Source: Rhodocytophaga aerolata
Lineage (GTDB): Bacteria; Bacteroidota; Bacteroidia; Cytophagales; 172606-1
Assembly (NCBI RefSeq): GCF_030503435.1
Contig: NZ_JAUKPO010000012.1
Coordinates: forward strand, 62,001 to 126,000
DNA: 64,000 nucleotides
Reading direction: 5' to 3'
This document shows, one piece after another, positions 9,704 to 17,631 of the stretch (position 1 is its first letter; every line of letters starts with the position of its first letter). The position numbers and the translations under genes were made by a program. Below the pieces are notes generated by a model, which was not told the origin of the DNA, did no database searches, and saw only the letters and a program-made list of their open reading frames with translations.

Positions 9704-11692
9704 ATGCGCTTATTTATTAAAAAAACGCTTTTGCTTTTTCCAAGCTTGCTTTCAGCTTCGCTGGTAATATCACAGGACTATCCCATTAATCCAGTAGAGT
9801 TTACCCAGGTACATTTGCAATCCAGGTTCTGGTCGCCTCGACTGGATACCAATCAGAAAGTAACTATTCCTTTTGCTTTTCAGAAATGTGAAGAAACCGG
9901 ACGGATAGATAATTTTGCCATAGCCGGAGGGTTAAAAGAGGGTAAATTTAAGGGAATTGCCTACGATGATTCGGATGTATTTAAAGTAATGGAAGCAGCC
10001 GCCTACTCGCTGGCTATACAACCCGACAAAAAACTAGATGCTTATCTGGACGACCTAATTACAAAGGTAGCAGCTGCACAGGAACCAGATGGGTATTTGT
10101 ATACCATTCGTACTATTCATCAAAAAAATCCTGCTCAACCAATAGACCAACGTGCAGGCAACCAGCGCTGGAGCAATTTGCAAGACAGCCATGAGCTATA
10201 TAATGTAGGCCATATGTATGAAGCCGCCGTAGCACATTACCTGGCCACTGGCAAAAAGAATTTCCTCAACGTAGCCATTAAAAATGCAGATTTTCTGGCA
10301 AACACTTTTGGTGAAGGAAAAAAATACGGTGTGCCCGGCCATGAAGAAATTGAAATAGGATTGGTTAAACTTTACAGAGTAACCGGAAACAAATCTTATT
10401 TAGAACTAGCCAAATTTTTTATTGATCAACGGGGCAACCACCAGCACCGCAAAATGTATATTGCCGATTGGGCCAATCCGGTAGACTCTGCCTATTACCA
10501 GGATCACATTCCGGTTACCCAGCAAAAAGAACCTGTAGGTCATGTGGTGAGAGCCGGTTACTTGTACTCAGGCATGGCCGATGTAGCCGCCATTACTGGT
10601 GAACAATCATATATTACTGCAATTAACCAGATCTGGGATTTTACATTCAACAAGAAGATGTATGTAACCGGTGGCCTGGGTGCCGAAAGAGGGACAGAAG
10701 GCTTCGGCAAGCCCTATGATTTACCAAACCTTACCGCTTATAATGAAACCTGTGCTGCCTTAGCCAGTATGTTATGGAACTACCGGCTGTTCCTGCTTTC
10801 GGGCAACTCACAATATCTGGATGTATTTGAACGGACACTGTATAATGGATTTTTATCTGGTGTTTCTCTGGAAGGGAATTTGTTTTTTTACCCAAACCCT
10901 TTGGAAGCAGATGGCCAACAGAAATTTAATCATGGCCATGCTACCCGCAGCTCCTGGTTTAGTACCTCTTGCTGCCCTACGAATGTAGCCCGGTTCTTGC
11001 CCTCTTTACCCGGTTATGTATATGCCACTAAAGCCAATGACATATATGCCAACTTATTTGTAGCCGGAACAGGCACTATCAAAACAGCCAATCAACAAGT
11101 GCAGATTACCCAGCAGACCGATTACCCCTGGAACGGCCAGGTTACCTTTACCTTGCAGCCAGAAAAATCTTCCCCATTTGCCTTCCATATCCGCATTCCT
11201 GGCTGGGCTACTAATCAGCCTGTGCCGGGAGACTTATATAGCTATACTGATTCTCAAAAACCAACCCTAACAATTACTGTAAATAAGAAGCCAGCTAAGT
11301 ACCAAATGCAAAATGGCTTTGCAGTGCTAAATCAAGTCTGGAAAAAAGGAGATAACGTTGAACTTACGTTAAGTATGCCCATCCGGCAAGTAATCAGCAA
11401 CCAGCAGGTGGAAGAAAACAGAGGAAAAGTGGCTTTAGAAAGAGGTCCGTTGGTATATTGCGTAGAAGGAGTAGATAATGGGGGAAGTATAGCTAATGCC
11501 GTAGTCTCCAGGAAAACAAAGCTAACGGCGGAGTTACAGCCAAAGCTATTACATGGCATAATGGTTCTAAAAGCGAGTGATACATCTTCTAAGGCTACTA
11601 AGCCTGAAGCAATTTTTACGGCTATTCCTTACTATGCCTGGTCGCATAGAGGTGCCGGCGAAATGGCCGTGTGGCTCCAAAAGCAAGATTAG
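9704..11692 (+). CDS. Glycoside hydrolase family 127 (beta-L-arabinofuranosidase-type)
   Basis: A 662-residue exported protein with a signal peptide (basic MRLFIKK, hydrophobic core, cleavage probably after VISQ near residue 23). The body is an alpha/alpha barrel followed by beta-sandwich domains. The zinc/cysteine site of the GH127 (former DUF1680) family is complete: Glu348 and Cys350 in YNETCA, and Cys423-Cys424 in SCCPTN. In the characterised family member HypBA1 the equivalent residues bind zinc and one of the paired Cys is the nucleophile. The enzyme is expected to release terminal beta-L-arabinofuranose in the periplasm. Substrates vary across the family, so the sugar is not certain. 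It stands alone, with no SusC/SusD pair or sugar regulator around it, so it is not part of a visible polysaccharide utilisation locus. Confidence 0.92.
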   Translation: MRLFIKKTLLLFPSLLSASLVISQDYPINPVEFTQVHLQSRFWSPRLDTNQKVTIPFAFQKCEETGRIDNFAIAGGLKEGKFKGIAYDDSDVFKVMEAAAYSLAIQPDKKLDAYLDDLITKVAAAQEPDGYLYTIRTIHQKNPAQPIDQRAGNQRWSNLQDSHELYNVGHMYEAAVAHYLATGKKNFLNVAIKNADFLANTFGEGKKYGVPGHEEIEIGLVKLYRVTGNKSYLELAKFFIDQRGNHQHRKMYIADWANPVDSAYYQDHIPVTQQKEPVGHVVRAGYLYSGMADVAAITGEQSYITAINQIWDFTFNKKMYVTGGLGAERGTEGFGKPYDLPNLTAYNETCAALASMLWNYRLFLLSGNSQYLDVFERTLYNGFLSGVSLEGNLFFYPNPLEADGQQKFNHGHATRSSWFSTSCCPTNVARFLPSLPGYVYATKANDIYANLFVAGTGTIKTANQQVQITQQTDYPWNGQVTFTLQPEKSSPFAFHIRIPGWATNQPVPGDLYSYTDSQKPTLTITVNKKPAKYQMQNGFAVLNQVWKKGDNVELTLSMPIRQVISNQQVEENRGKVALERGPLVYCVEGVDNGGSIANAVVSRKTKLTAELQPKLLHGIMVLKASDTSSKATKPEAIFTAIPYYAWSHRGAGEMAVWLQKQD

Positions 11693-11774
11693 TGCTTAAC
11701 ATATTATCTTAGGCTATAGGGTAAATAGCACTACCGCTTATATAAATTTATACTATAGTTTTTAGGGCTATTAG

Positions 11775-11782
11775 TATATTTG
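11775..11782 (+). promoter_or_regulatory. -7 promoter element upstream of the DUF4834 gene
   Basis: TATATTTG fits TAnnTTTG, 77 nt upstream of the ATG at 11859. It implies a leader of about 70 nt. Confidence 0.5.
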
Positions 11783-11858
11783 CCTGAACAAAAAAGTAAA
11801 AATTTCCATTAAATAGATAGATACTTGTTTCGTTAGAGTTAAAACATATTGCTAATCG

Positions 11859-12119
11859 ATGATACTCAAATTTTTAATAATAACCTTCCTTATCATTTTT
11901 GTACTTATCCGGATAGGTGGCTTTATTTTTAAAACACTTTTCTGGATGCTAGGTGCCCGTGCCGGTAACCGGAATATGTACAGGCAAAACGGACAACGTC
12001 CGCAACAACATAGAACTGCTGGCGATATTCATATAGACTATATTCCAGAGAATGATACCAAAAAAAATAAGACCAGCTTTAATGGAGGCGAATACGTAGA
12101 TTATGAAGAAGTAAAGTAA
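11859..12119 (+). CDS. DUF4834 family small membrane protein
   Basis: An 86-residue protein: one N-terminal membrane helix (about residues 1-30, rich in Ile/Leu/Phe), then a short basic, Gln-rich linker and an acidic tail with HIDYIPEND and YVDYEEVK. This layout and the tail pattern match the DUF4834 family of Bacteroidota, whose function is unknown. It sits 70 nt upstream of lgt on the same strand, a neighbourhood that points to an envelope role but proves nothing. No catalytic motif is visible. Confidence 0.75.
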   Translation: MILKFLIITFLIIFVLIRIGGFIFKTLFWMLGARAGNRNMYRQNGQRPQQHRTAGDIHIDYIPENDTKKNKTSFNGGEYVDYEEVK

Positions 12120-12158
12120 CCTATATCTTAACTTTACAGGGTCTTGTTTTTTTATACC

Positions 12159-12166
12159 TATCTTTG
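12159..12166 (+). promoter_or_regulatory. -7 promoter element of lgt
   Basis: TATCTTTG fits TAnnTTTG and ends 23 nt before the lgt ATG, giving a leader of about 17 nt. It implies lgt can be transcribed independently of the DUF4834 gene. Confidence 0.6.
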
Positions 12167-12189
12167 CTTCGTCAATTAATTTTCTAAAC

Positions 12190-13026
12190 ATGCTTCAATA
12201 CATAGTCTGGGATGTAAAGCCTGAAATTTTTACGTTAGAACTATTTGGGATGGAGTTTGCTCCCCGGTGGTACGGTTTATTGTTTGCCCTTGGTTTCCTT
12301 ATTGGACAGCAGATATTATTTCATATATTCAGAAAAGAAGGGAAGCCTGAAAGTGATGTAGAAACACTTACGGTATACATGGTATTGTCTACCATTATTG
12401 GAGCCAGGCTAGGCCATGTGTTGTTCTACGAACCTGCTGAATATCTACGGAACCCAATAGATATACTCAAAATCTGGGAAGGTGGCCTTGCCAGTCATGG
12501 AGCTACGATAGGTATTTTATTCGCCTTGTATTTATATGCCCGCAAGAAAAAAGACCAGACCTATTTGTGGGTTGTAGACAGAATAGTAATTACTGTTGCC
12601 TTCGCCGGTATGCTGATACGGCTCGGCAACCTGATGAACTCTGAAATTTATGGCTACCAGACCGATTTACCCTGGGGATTCATATTTGCCTTACGAGGAG
12701 AAACTGTTGCTAAACATCCTACTCAAATCTATGAAGCCTTGTTTTGCCTTGTTTTATTCATTACCCTTTTCCAGATATGGAAGAAAAGAAAAAGTGCCAT
12801 CCCCGATGGCTTATTACTAGGCATCTTTCTGGTAACGTTGTTTTCTTTCCGGTTCCTGGTTGAGTTTTTAAAAGAGCCTCAGGTAGAGTTTGAAGCAGAT
12901 ATGTTGTTGAATATGGGACAAATATTAAGTATACCTGCTGTAATTGCCGGCATAGTAATCTTGATGATCGCCCAGAAAAATGCGAAGAAACAAGCCCAAG
13001 GTATTACACAAAGTGCTGTAAGGTAA
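12190..13026 (+). CDS. lgt: Prolipoprotein diacylglyceryl transferase
   Basis: Lgt moves a diacylglyceryl group from phosphatidylglycerol to the lipobox cysteine of prolipoproteins, the first step of lipoprotein maturation, in the inner membrane. The 278-residue protein has about seven hydrophobic segments. It carries the Lgt signature from Arg144, RLGNLMNSEIYG, the nearest stretch to the canonical R-G-N-F-x-N-S-E. Other conserved parts are WEGGLASHGA (residues about 97-106) and HPTQIYEA. Length is normal. It has its own -7 element and converges with yidD, whose stop lies only 11 nt after the lgt stop. Confidence 0.96.
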   Translation: MLQYIVWDVKPEIFTLELFGMEFAPRWYGLLFALGFLIGQQILFHIFRKEGKPESDVETLTVYMVLSTIIGARLGHVLFYEPAEYLRNPIDILKIWEGGLASHGATIGILFALYLYARKKKDQTYLWVVDRIVITVAFAGMLIRLGNLMNSEIYGYQTDLPWGFIFALRGETVAKHPTQIYEALFCLVLFITLFQIWKKRKSAIPDGLLLGIFLVTLFSFRFLVEFLKEPQVEFEADMLLNMGQILSIPAVIAGIVILMIAQKNAKKQAQGITQSAVR

Positions 13027-13037
13027 GTAATAAACTT

Positions 13038-13250
13038 TTATTTCACAGGATCGTAGCCGCTCCCTCCCCACGGATGGCAGCGGCCTATTCTTTTTAGGCC
13101 TAGCCATGTTCCTTTTAGGGGTCCGTATTTCTGTATAGCCTCAATACTATATTGCGAACAAGTTGGCGTATACCGGCAAGCACCTGGCAGAAAAGGAGAA
13201 AGGGCATACTGATAAAACCGGATCAGTAGAATAAAAATTTTTCGCATCAT
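13038..13250 (-). CDS. yidD: Membrane protein insertion efficiency factor YidD
   Basis: A 70-residue protein with the full YidD pattern: an amphipathic N-terminus ([13 protein letters not shown]), then [15 protein letters not shown] with the two conserved Cys, [21 protein letters not shown] with a third Cys, and the GGSGYDPVK tail. YidD helps YidC/Sec insert inner-membrane proteins and lies at the inner face of the membrane. It is usually beside rnpA and yidC; here it instead converges on lgt, which happens in Bacteroidota. Start is the ATG at 13250 (MMRK) or the next codon. Confidence 0.95.
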   Translation of the reverse strand: MMRKIFILLIRFYQYALSPFLPGACRYTPTCSQYSIEAIQKYGPLKGTWLGLKRIGRCHPWGGSGYDPVK

Positions 13251-13348
13251 AGCAATAGGCTGTTTTCTCTGTACACTAACAGGCAGCTTTGTTTATAAGT
13301 TTATTCAATGCCGTCTTGTTAACAAATTATTTATGATAAACTGATGGT

Positions 13349-13356
13349 TACCTTTG
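13349..13356 (+). promoter_or_regulatory. Possible -7 element upstream of the POTRA/barrel gene
   Basis: TACCTTTG fits TAnnTTTG, but it lies 180 nt upstream of the ATG at 13536 and would leave a long leader, so the link to this gene is uncertain. Confidence 0.35.
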
Positions 13357-13535
13357 TCCTCTAGGTAAATTAATTTAAATAAATAGCCGCCAGATATAAT
13401 TGCCAGTTAGCTATATATATGCTTATGGTTTCCGGAATGGCAGGCTAGGCACATTATAAATAAATTGCGTAACTTGTACAGCTTTACTCAAAAATTACCT
13501 GGTTTTGCAAGCAACTATTTCTCATTGAACAACGA

Positions 13536-14960
13536 ATGTTAGCCATATTATTAGCCTTGTTGCTAAACCTTCGTACCACACAGCCTGCGGTTGCCACAGT
13601 CGCAACTATAGCAGATAAAGATACTTTGGCAGCTGAATATGTCATTGTAAATCACATTATTATAGAGGGCAATGTAAAAACCAAAGAAGCCATGATTTTG
13701 CGGGAACTGGATATTACAGCCGGAGATACCTTGCATGCGGCTTCTGCCGACTTGGCTTTGCTCAGAAATAAGAATAAAATAGTCAACACGAATCTTTTCG
13801 TAACAGTAGACTTGCACATGCTGAAGGTGGATAAAAATGTTGCCTACCTGCTGGTAAAGGTTACGGAACGCTGGTATATATTTCCGATGCTGATTTTTGA
13901 ACTGGCTGATAGGAATTTCAACGAATGGTGGGTAGAACGCGGAAGAAGTTTAAAACGGGTAAATTATGGATTTAAAATTGCCCATAAAAACTTCCGCGGA
14001 CGGGGTGAGCAATTAAGAGCTACGGCGCAGTTTGGTTTTACCAAACGTTTTGAATTAGGCTACAGCATTCCTTATCTGGATAAAGCCCAGAAGACCGGAA
14101 TTGGATTTGATATATCCTATTCTCAAAATAAATCCGTTGCCTATGAAACACAGGCACATAAGTTAGACTACCTGGATTCAGAATCCGTTTTACGAAGTAG
14201 ATTCAGTGCCGGAATCCGGTTAACTCGCCGGAATAAATACTATTGTTTCCATACCCTGGAAGCCAAATACCACGACAGCCATATTGCCGATACATTAGCT
14301 ATACTCAATCCGGATTATTTCCTGAAAGGACGCACGCGGCAGCAGTATGTTCGTCTGGCTTACACACTCACCCTTGACCGCCGGGATATAGCGGCTTATC
14401 CCTTACACGGCCATTATTTTACCACGACAATAGCCCAGTCAGGTATTACTCCTAAAGAAGATCTTCATCTGACTACCCTACTGGCAGACATTGCTTTGTA
14501 CCGCCCCATTAGCCCCAAATACTTCTGGACAGCCAGCCTGCGTGGCAAAGTATCTTCTCCGGAACAGCAGCCATTTCATAATATCCGGGGATTCGGTTAT
14601 GGACAAGATTTTGTCAGAGGGTATGAGTATTACGTAGTAGACGGGCAAAATTATGGCCTGGCTAAGCTAACATTCAAAAGGGAGTTATTTAATGTTCAGG
14701 CAGATATATCGGAGTATATGCCCTTCCGCCAGTTTCAGACAATACCTATGGCTTTATACTTGAAAGTATATGGAGATGCCGGATATGTGCAAAACAAGAC
14801 CTATAATGTGGAAGATAACTTCCTGGCTAATAAACTCCTGTATGGATATGGCGTAGGGTTTGACTTTGTAACTTTCTATAACACAGTATTCCGTGTAGAT
14901 TTCTCTATGAACCGTCAGAAACAAGCAGGTTTTTTCTTCCATTTCGTACGGGATATTTAA
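13536..14960 (+). CDS. Outer membrane protein with POTRA domain and BamA/TamA-like beta-barrel
   Basis: A 474-residue protein. A short hydrophobic start (MLAILLALLLNL) probably serves for export. Residues about 37-115 form one POTRA domain (VNHIIIEGNVKTKEAMILREL... to VKVTERWYIFP). The remaining 350 residues alternate aromatic and polar residues in transmembrane beta-strands, include NFRGRGEQLRATAQFGFTKRFELGY, and end with a C-terminal aromatic, as BamA-type barrels do. The segment NIRGFGYGQDFVRGYEYYV holds the 'RGY/RGF' motif of the lid loop that is conserved in Omp85 proteins. BamA itself has five POTRAs and about 800 residues, so this is a short Omp85-superfamily member. It may insert or secrete other envelope proteins; its client is unknown. 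Confidence 0.85.
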   Translation: MLAILLALLLNLRTTQPAVATVATIADKDTLAAEYVIVNHIIIEGNVKTKEAMILRELDITAGDTLHAASADLALLRNKNKIVNTNLFVTVDLHMLKVDKNVAYLLVKVTERWYIFPMLIFELADRNFNEWWVERGRSLKRVNYGFKIAHKNFRGRGEQLRATAQFGFTKRFELGYSIPYLDKAQKTGIGFDISYSQNKSVAYETQAHKLDYLDSESVLRSRFSAGIRLTRRNKYYCFHTLEAKYHDSHIADTLAILNPDYFLKGRTRQQYVRLAYTLTLDRRDIAAYPLHGHYFTTTIAQSGITPKEDLHLTTLLADIALYRPISPKYFWTASLRGKVSSPEQQPFHNIRGFGYGQDFVRGYEYYVVDGQNYGLAKLTFKRELFNVQADISEYMPFRQFQTIPMALYLKVYGDAGYVQNKTYNVEDNFLANKLLYGYGVGFDFVTFYNTVFRVDFSMNRQKQAGFFFHFVRDI

Positions 14961-15016
14961 TTGTTGCAGAGGAGGTTTATCAAATCCGTATAGGTAGCTT
15001 ATTTACTTACAACAGA

Positions 15017-16642
15017 TTATTTACTCTCAATATACCTTTTCAAATCAGAAATACTCTCAATATGTAAGGCTTTGGCTTGTTCCTGCCGCATCAGCAAGGC
15101 ATAGGTATTGTTAAAGCCCAAAGGTGGTAACCAACGGATATTGAATTTCTTCTTGTACTCCCGATCTACATACGCATATAAATATTCCGGATTTTTGCTT
15201 ACTGAATCTGGCAGCAGGTGTTTCTGCTTCAGTATTACTTCCAAACCAGTGCCGGAATATTCGGGATACAGATCAATGGCTCCGCTAGCCAGGGCTTCAA
15301 AGCAAATCTGGGTACCACCCATGCCTGTTTTTACGTCTGCTTTCAAATTGGTATATCCTTCAATAAGCCTGGCTATCATTTCTGCCAGAATATATTGCTC
15401 AGTAAATATTTTGGAACCAATCCGGATCACCGCTATTGGTTTTTGCGTGGGCGGCCTGAATAAACCAATTCGCTTGAGATAATTTGTTGCCACACTAGCC
15501 GGAGATTTTTTCAGCACATCTACCTGGTAATTTAGCTGAATCATATCCGCATCTGTAAACTTGCTCGACAGTTGTTCTAATGCTGTTCTTATTTGAGGGT
15601 ATGTATCAAGTACCTCCTGCCGGATTGTAATTCCGGCATCATACGAAGGAAAATGCGATAAATCATCTTTCAAAGTAAAAAGCTTATATTCTTTAATCCG
15701 GCCATCGGTTGAATAGCCACTGATAACATCTACTGCTTTTGCATGCAAGGCATCATACATTAAACCAGATTGCAGCACTACCGTACTTAGCTGAAAATTA
15801 TATGTTTTTCGTAAGCCTGGGTAACCTTCCGACATGACCATAAACTCCGGAGCAAAACCTGCCCGGAAAGAATGGCTGACCGAAGAAAACAACATCCATA
15901 GGGTAATACCTGTTATGCTGAGCCATATACCCAGCCATGCTCCCGGCTGAATCCTTGCAACGTTCTTGCCTTGCAACCACCCAAGAAAATTATCTAACAC
16001 AATAGCCAGCAATGCCGCAGGAATAGCTCCAGCCAGAATCATGTACGTATTATTCAGGGCAATTCCCCCAAAAATAGATTCGCCCAGGCCGCCAGAGGCT
16101 ATTAAAGCGGCAAGCGTAGCAACCCCTACATTAATTACAGTAGCGGTGCGTACGCCTGCAAAAATTACTGGCAAGGCCAGTGGAAGTTCTACTTTTGTTA
16201 AAAGCTGTTTCCGGGAAAGGCCCATGCCTATAGCTGCCTCACGCACAGAAGGGTCCACCCCATGGATACCTGTAACTGTATTTCTGACGATAGGAAGCAA
16301 GGCATACAGAAACAATGCTATTATAGCCGGCAAAGCGCCTATACCTACTACCGGAATCATAAAACCTAATAAGGCAATACTCGGAATTGTTTGCAGCATT
16401 CCCGTAACTCCCAAAACTATGGTTGCTAACTTCCGGTAGTGCGTACATACTATTCCTAAAGGCACGCCGGTAAGTATGGCCATTGCTACCGATACGATAG
16501 TCAGGCCCAGGTGCTCGGCTGTTTGCTTAGCCAGAAGGGAACCATTTTCCATAAAATAGGCTAACAAGCCTGAAAGATAATCCATGTACAAAAGGCTAAT
16601 GCTCAAGTCCTGAAAGAAAAATAAACAACCTACCGGTGTCAA
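15017..16642 (-). CDS. Osmoprotectant-type ABC permease fused to a circularly permuted substrate-binding domain
   Basis: A 541-residue fusion. Residues about 20-255 are a binding-protein-dependent permease: several helices and the EAA loop REAAIGMGLSRKQLLTKVELP (133-153). Residues about 260-541 are an OpuBC/OpuCC-like binding domain for quaternary amines such as choline or glycine betaine. Its halves are in the reverse of the usual order. First comes the part normally second (EGYPGLRKTY at 272, DVISGYSTDGRIKEY at 305, LNYQVDV at 370), then a short linker (395-402), then the part normally first (IRIGSKIFTEQYILAEMIARL at 406, GGTQICFEALASGAIDLYPEYSGTG at 442, WLPPLGFNNTYAL at 504), ending ISDLKRYIESK. 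Both halves are complete, so this is one permuted domain rather than two broken ones. The ATG overlaps the ATPase stop by 4 nt; Met20 is an alternative start. Confidence 0.9.
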   Translation of the reverse strand: MTPVGCLFFFQDLSISLLYMDYLSGLLAYFMENGSLLAKQTAEHLGLTIVSVAMAILTGVPLGIVCTHYRKLATIVLGVTGMLQTIPSIALLGFMIPVVGIGALPAIIALFLYALLPIVRNTVTGIHGVDPSVREAAIGMGLSRKQLLTKVELPLALPVIFAGVRTATVINVGVATLAALIASGGLGESIFGGIALNNTYMILAGAIPAALLAIVLDNFLGWLQGKNVARIQPGAWLGIWLSITGITLWMLFSSVSHSFRAGFAPEFMVMSEGYPGLRKTYNFQLSTVVLQSGLMYDALHAKAVDVISGYSTDGRIKEYKLFTLKDDLSHFPSYDAGITIRQEVLDTYPQIRTALEQLSSKFTDADMIQLNYQVDVLKKSPASVATNYLKRIGLFRPPTQKPIAVIRIGSKIFTEQYILAEMIARLIEGYTNLKADVKTGMGGTQICFEALASGAIDLYPEYSGTGLEVILKQKHLLPDSVSKNPEYLYAYVDREYKKKFNIRWLPPLGFNNTYALLMRQEQAKALHIESISDLKRYIESK

Positions 16643-17610
16643 GCCTGTTGATCACTACTATGCTCATTCTTGTAGCTCAAAATAGTAGAAAGTGTAGTAT
16701 AATAAACAGAAGGTCCTTGTTTAATGCCCAACCACTGCTCTCCCGTTTTCACTTCTTGTAGTTTATTTACAACATTCCATAAGCTAACATCAGCGGCAAA
16801 AACCGGCACTTCCCTAGCATTTGGTAATTCATTTAGTGAAATTCCTGGCAGAATATCAGCTAAAGTTTGTACCATAAGCTCCAGCTGAAAACGGGTATGA
16901 TTGAAAAACTGCTGTACAAATGTATTAGCTGGGTTCAGCAAAAGTTCCTTTGCCGGACCTATTTGCTGAATACGTCCTTTATCCATCAGGCAAATGCGGT
17001 CAGCTAGCTGAATGGCTTCTGTTACATCGTGCGTTACCAGTATGGTGGTTTTGTCTTTTAACTCGTCCAGTTGCAGAAACTCTTGCCTGATGGTGTGACG
17101 GATAATTGGGTCTAAAGCGCCAAAAGGTTCATCCATCAGAATAATAGGCGGATTGGCTGCCAGAGCACGTGCCAGACCTACCCGTTGCTGCTGGCCACCG
17201 CTTAACTCATGCGGATACTTCCGGATAAATTGCTCTGGCGGTAAACCCAATGTTTCTAATAGTAAGGCTGTTCGCTGTTTAATTTTAGATTCAGGCCATT
17301 GCAGAAGTCCAGGTAGTAAGCCTATATTTTCCGCTACCGTATAATGCGGAAAAAGCCCTATTTGCTGAATGACATAGCCTATTTTTCTACGCAAGGCTAC
17401 TATTGGTAGTGTAGTAATATCTTTTCCATCAATCCATATCTTTCCAGCCGACGGCTCTACCAGGCGGTTCAGCATTTTTAAGGTGGTGGTTTTTCCACTG
17501 CCACTGCTGCCTAGTAAAACAAGTGTTTCTCCGGCAGCCACCTCAAATGACACATCGGCAACTGCAGCGGTTCCGCCAAAGTTTTTATACACATGTTCAA
17601 CCTGTACCAT
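16639..17610 (-). CDS. Osmoprotectant-type ABC transporter ATP-binding protein
   Basis: A 323-residue ATPase of the OpuCA/ProV group. It has Walker [10 protein letters not shown] (residues 34-42), Q-loop [14 protein letters not shown], the signature LSGGQQQR, Walker [14 protein letters not shown] and the switch VTHD. It would energise uptake of an osmoprotectant through the fused permease/binding protein encoded just downstream, with which it shares 4 nt (ATGA). The C-terminal 80 residues past the ATPase core look like a single weak CBS-like region; OpuCA/ProV proteins usually carry two CBS domains, which sense ionic strength. The gene follows the M14 peptidase by 21 nt on the same strand. 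Confidence 0.93.
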   Translation of the reverse strand: MVQVEHVYKNFGGTAAVADVSFEVAAGETLVLLGSSGSGKTTTLKMLNRLVEPSAGKIWIDGKDITTLPIVALRRKIGYVIQQIGLFPHYTVAENIGLLPGLLQWPESKIKQRTALLLETLGLPPEQFIRKYPHELSGGQQQRVGLARALAANPPIILMDEPFGALDPIIRHTIRQEFLQLDELKDKTTILVTHDVTEAIQLADRICLMDKGRIQQIGPAKELLLNPANTFVQQFFNHTRFQLELMVQTLADILPGISLNELPNAREVPVFAADVSLWNVVNKLQEVKTGEQWLGIKQGPSVYYTTLSTILSYKNEHSSDQQA

Positions 17611-17631
17611 AAAAAGGTGAATTAGGCGGCC

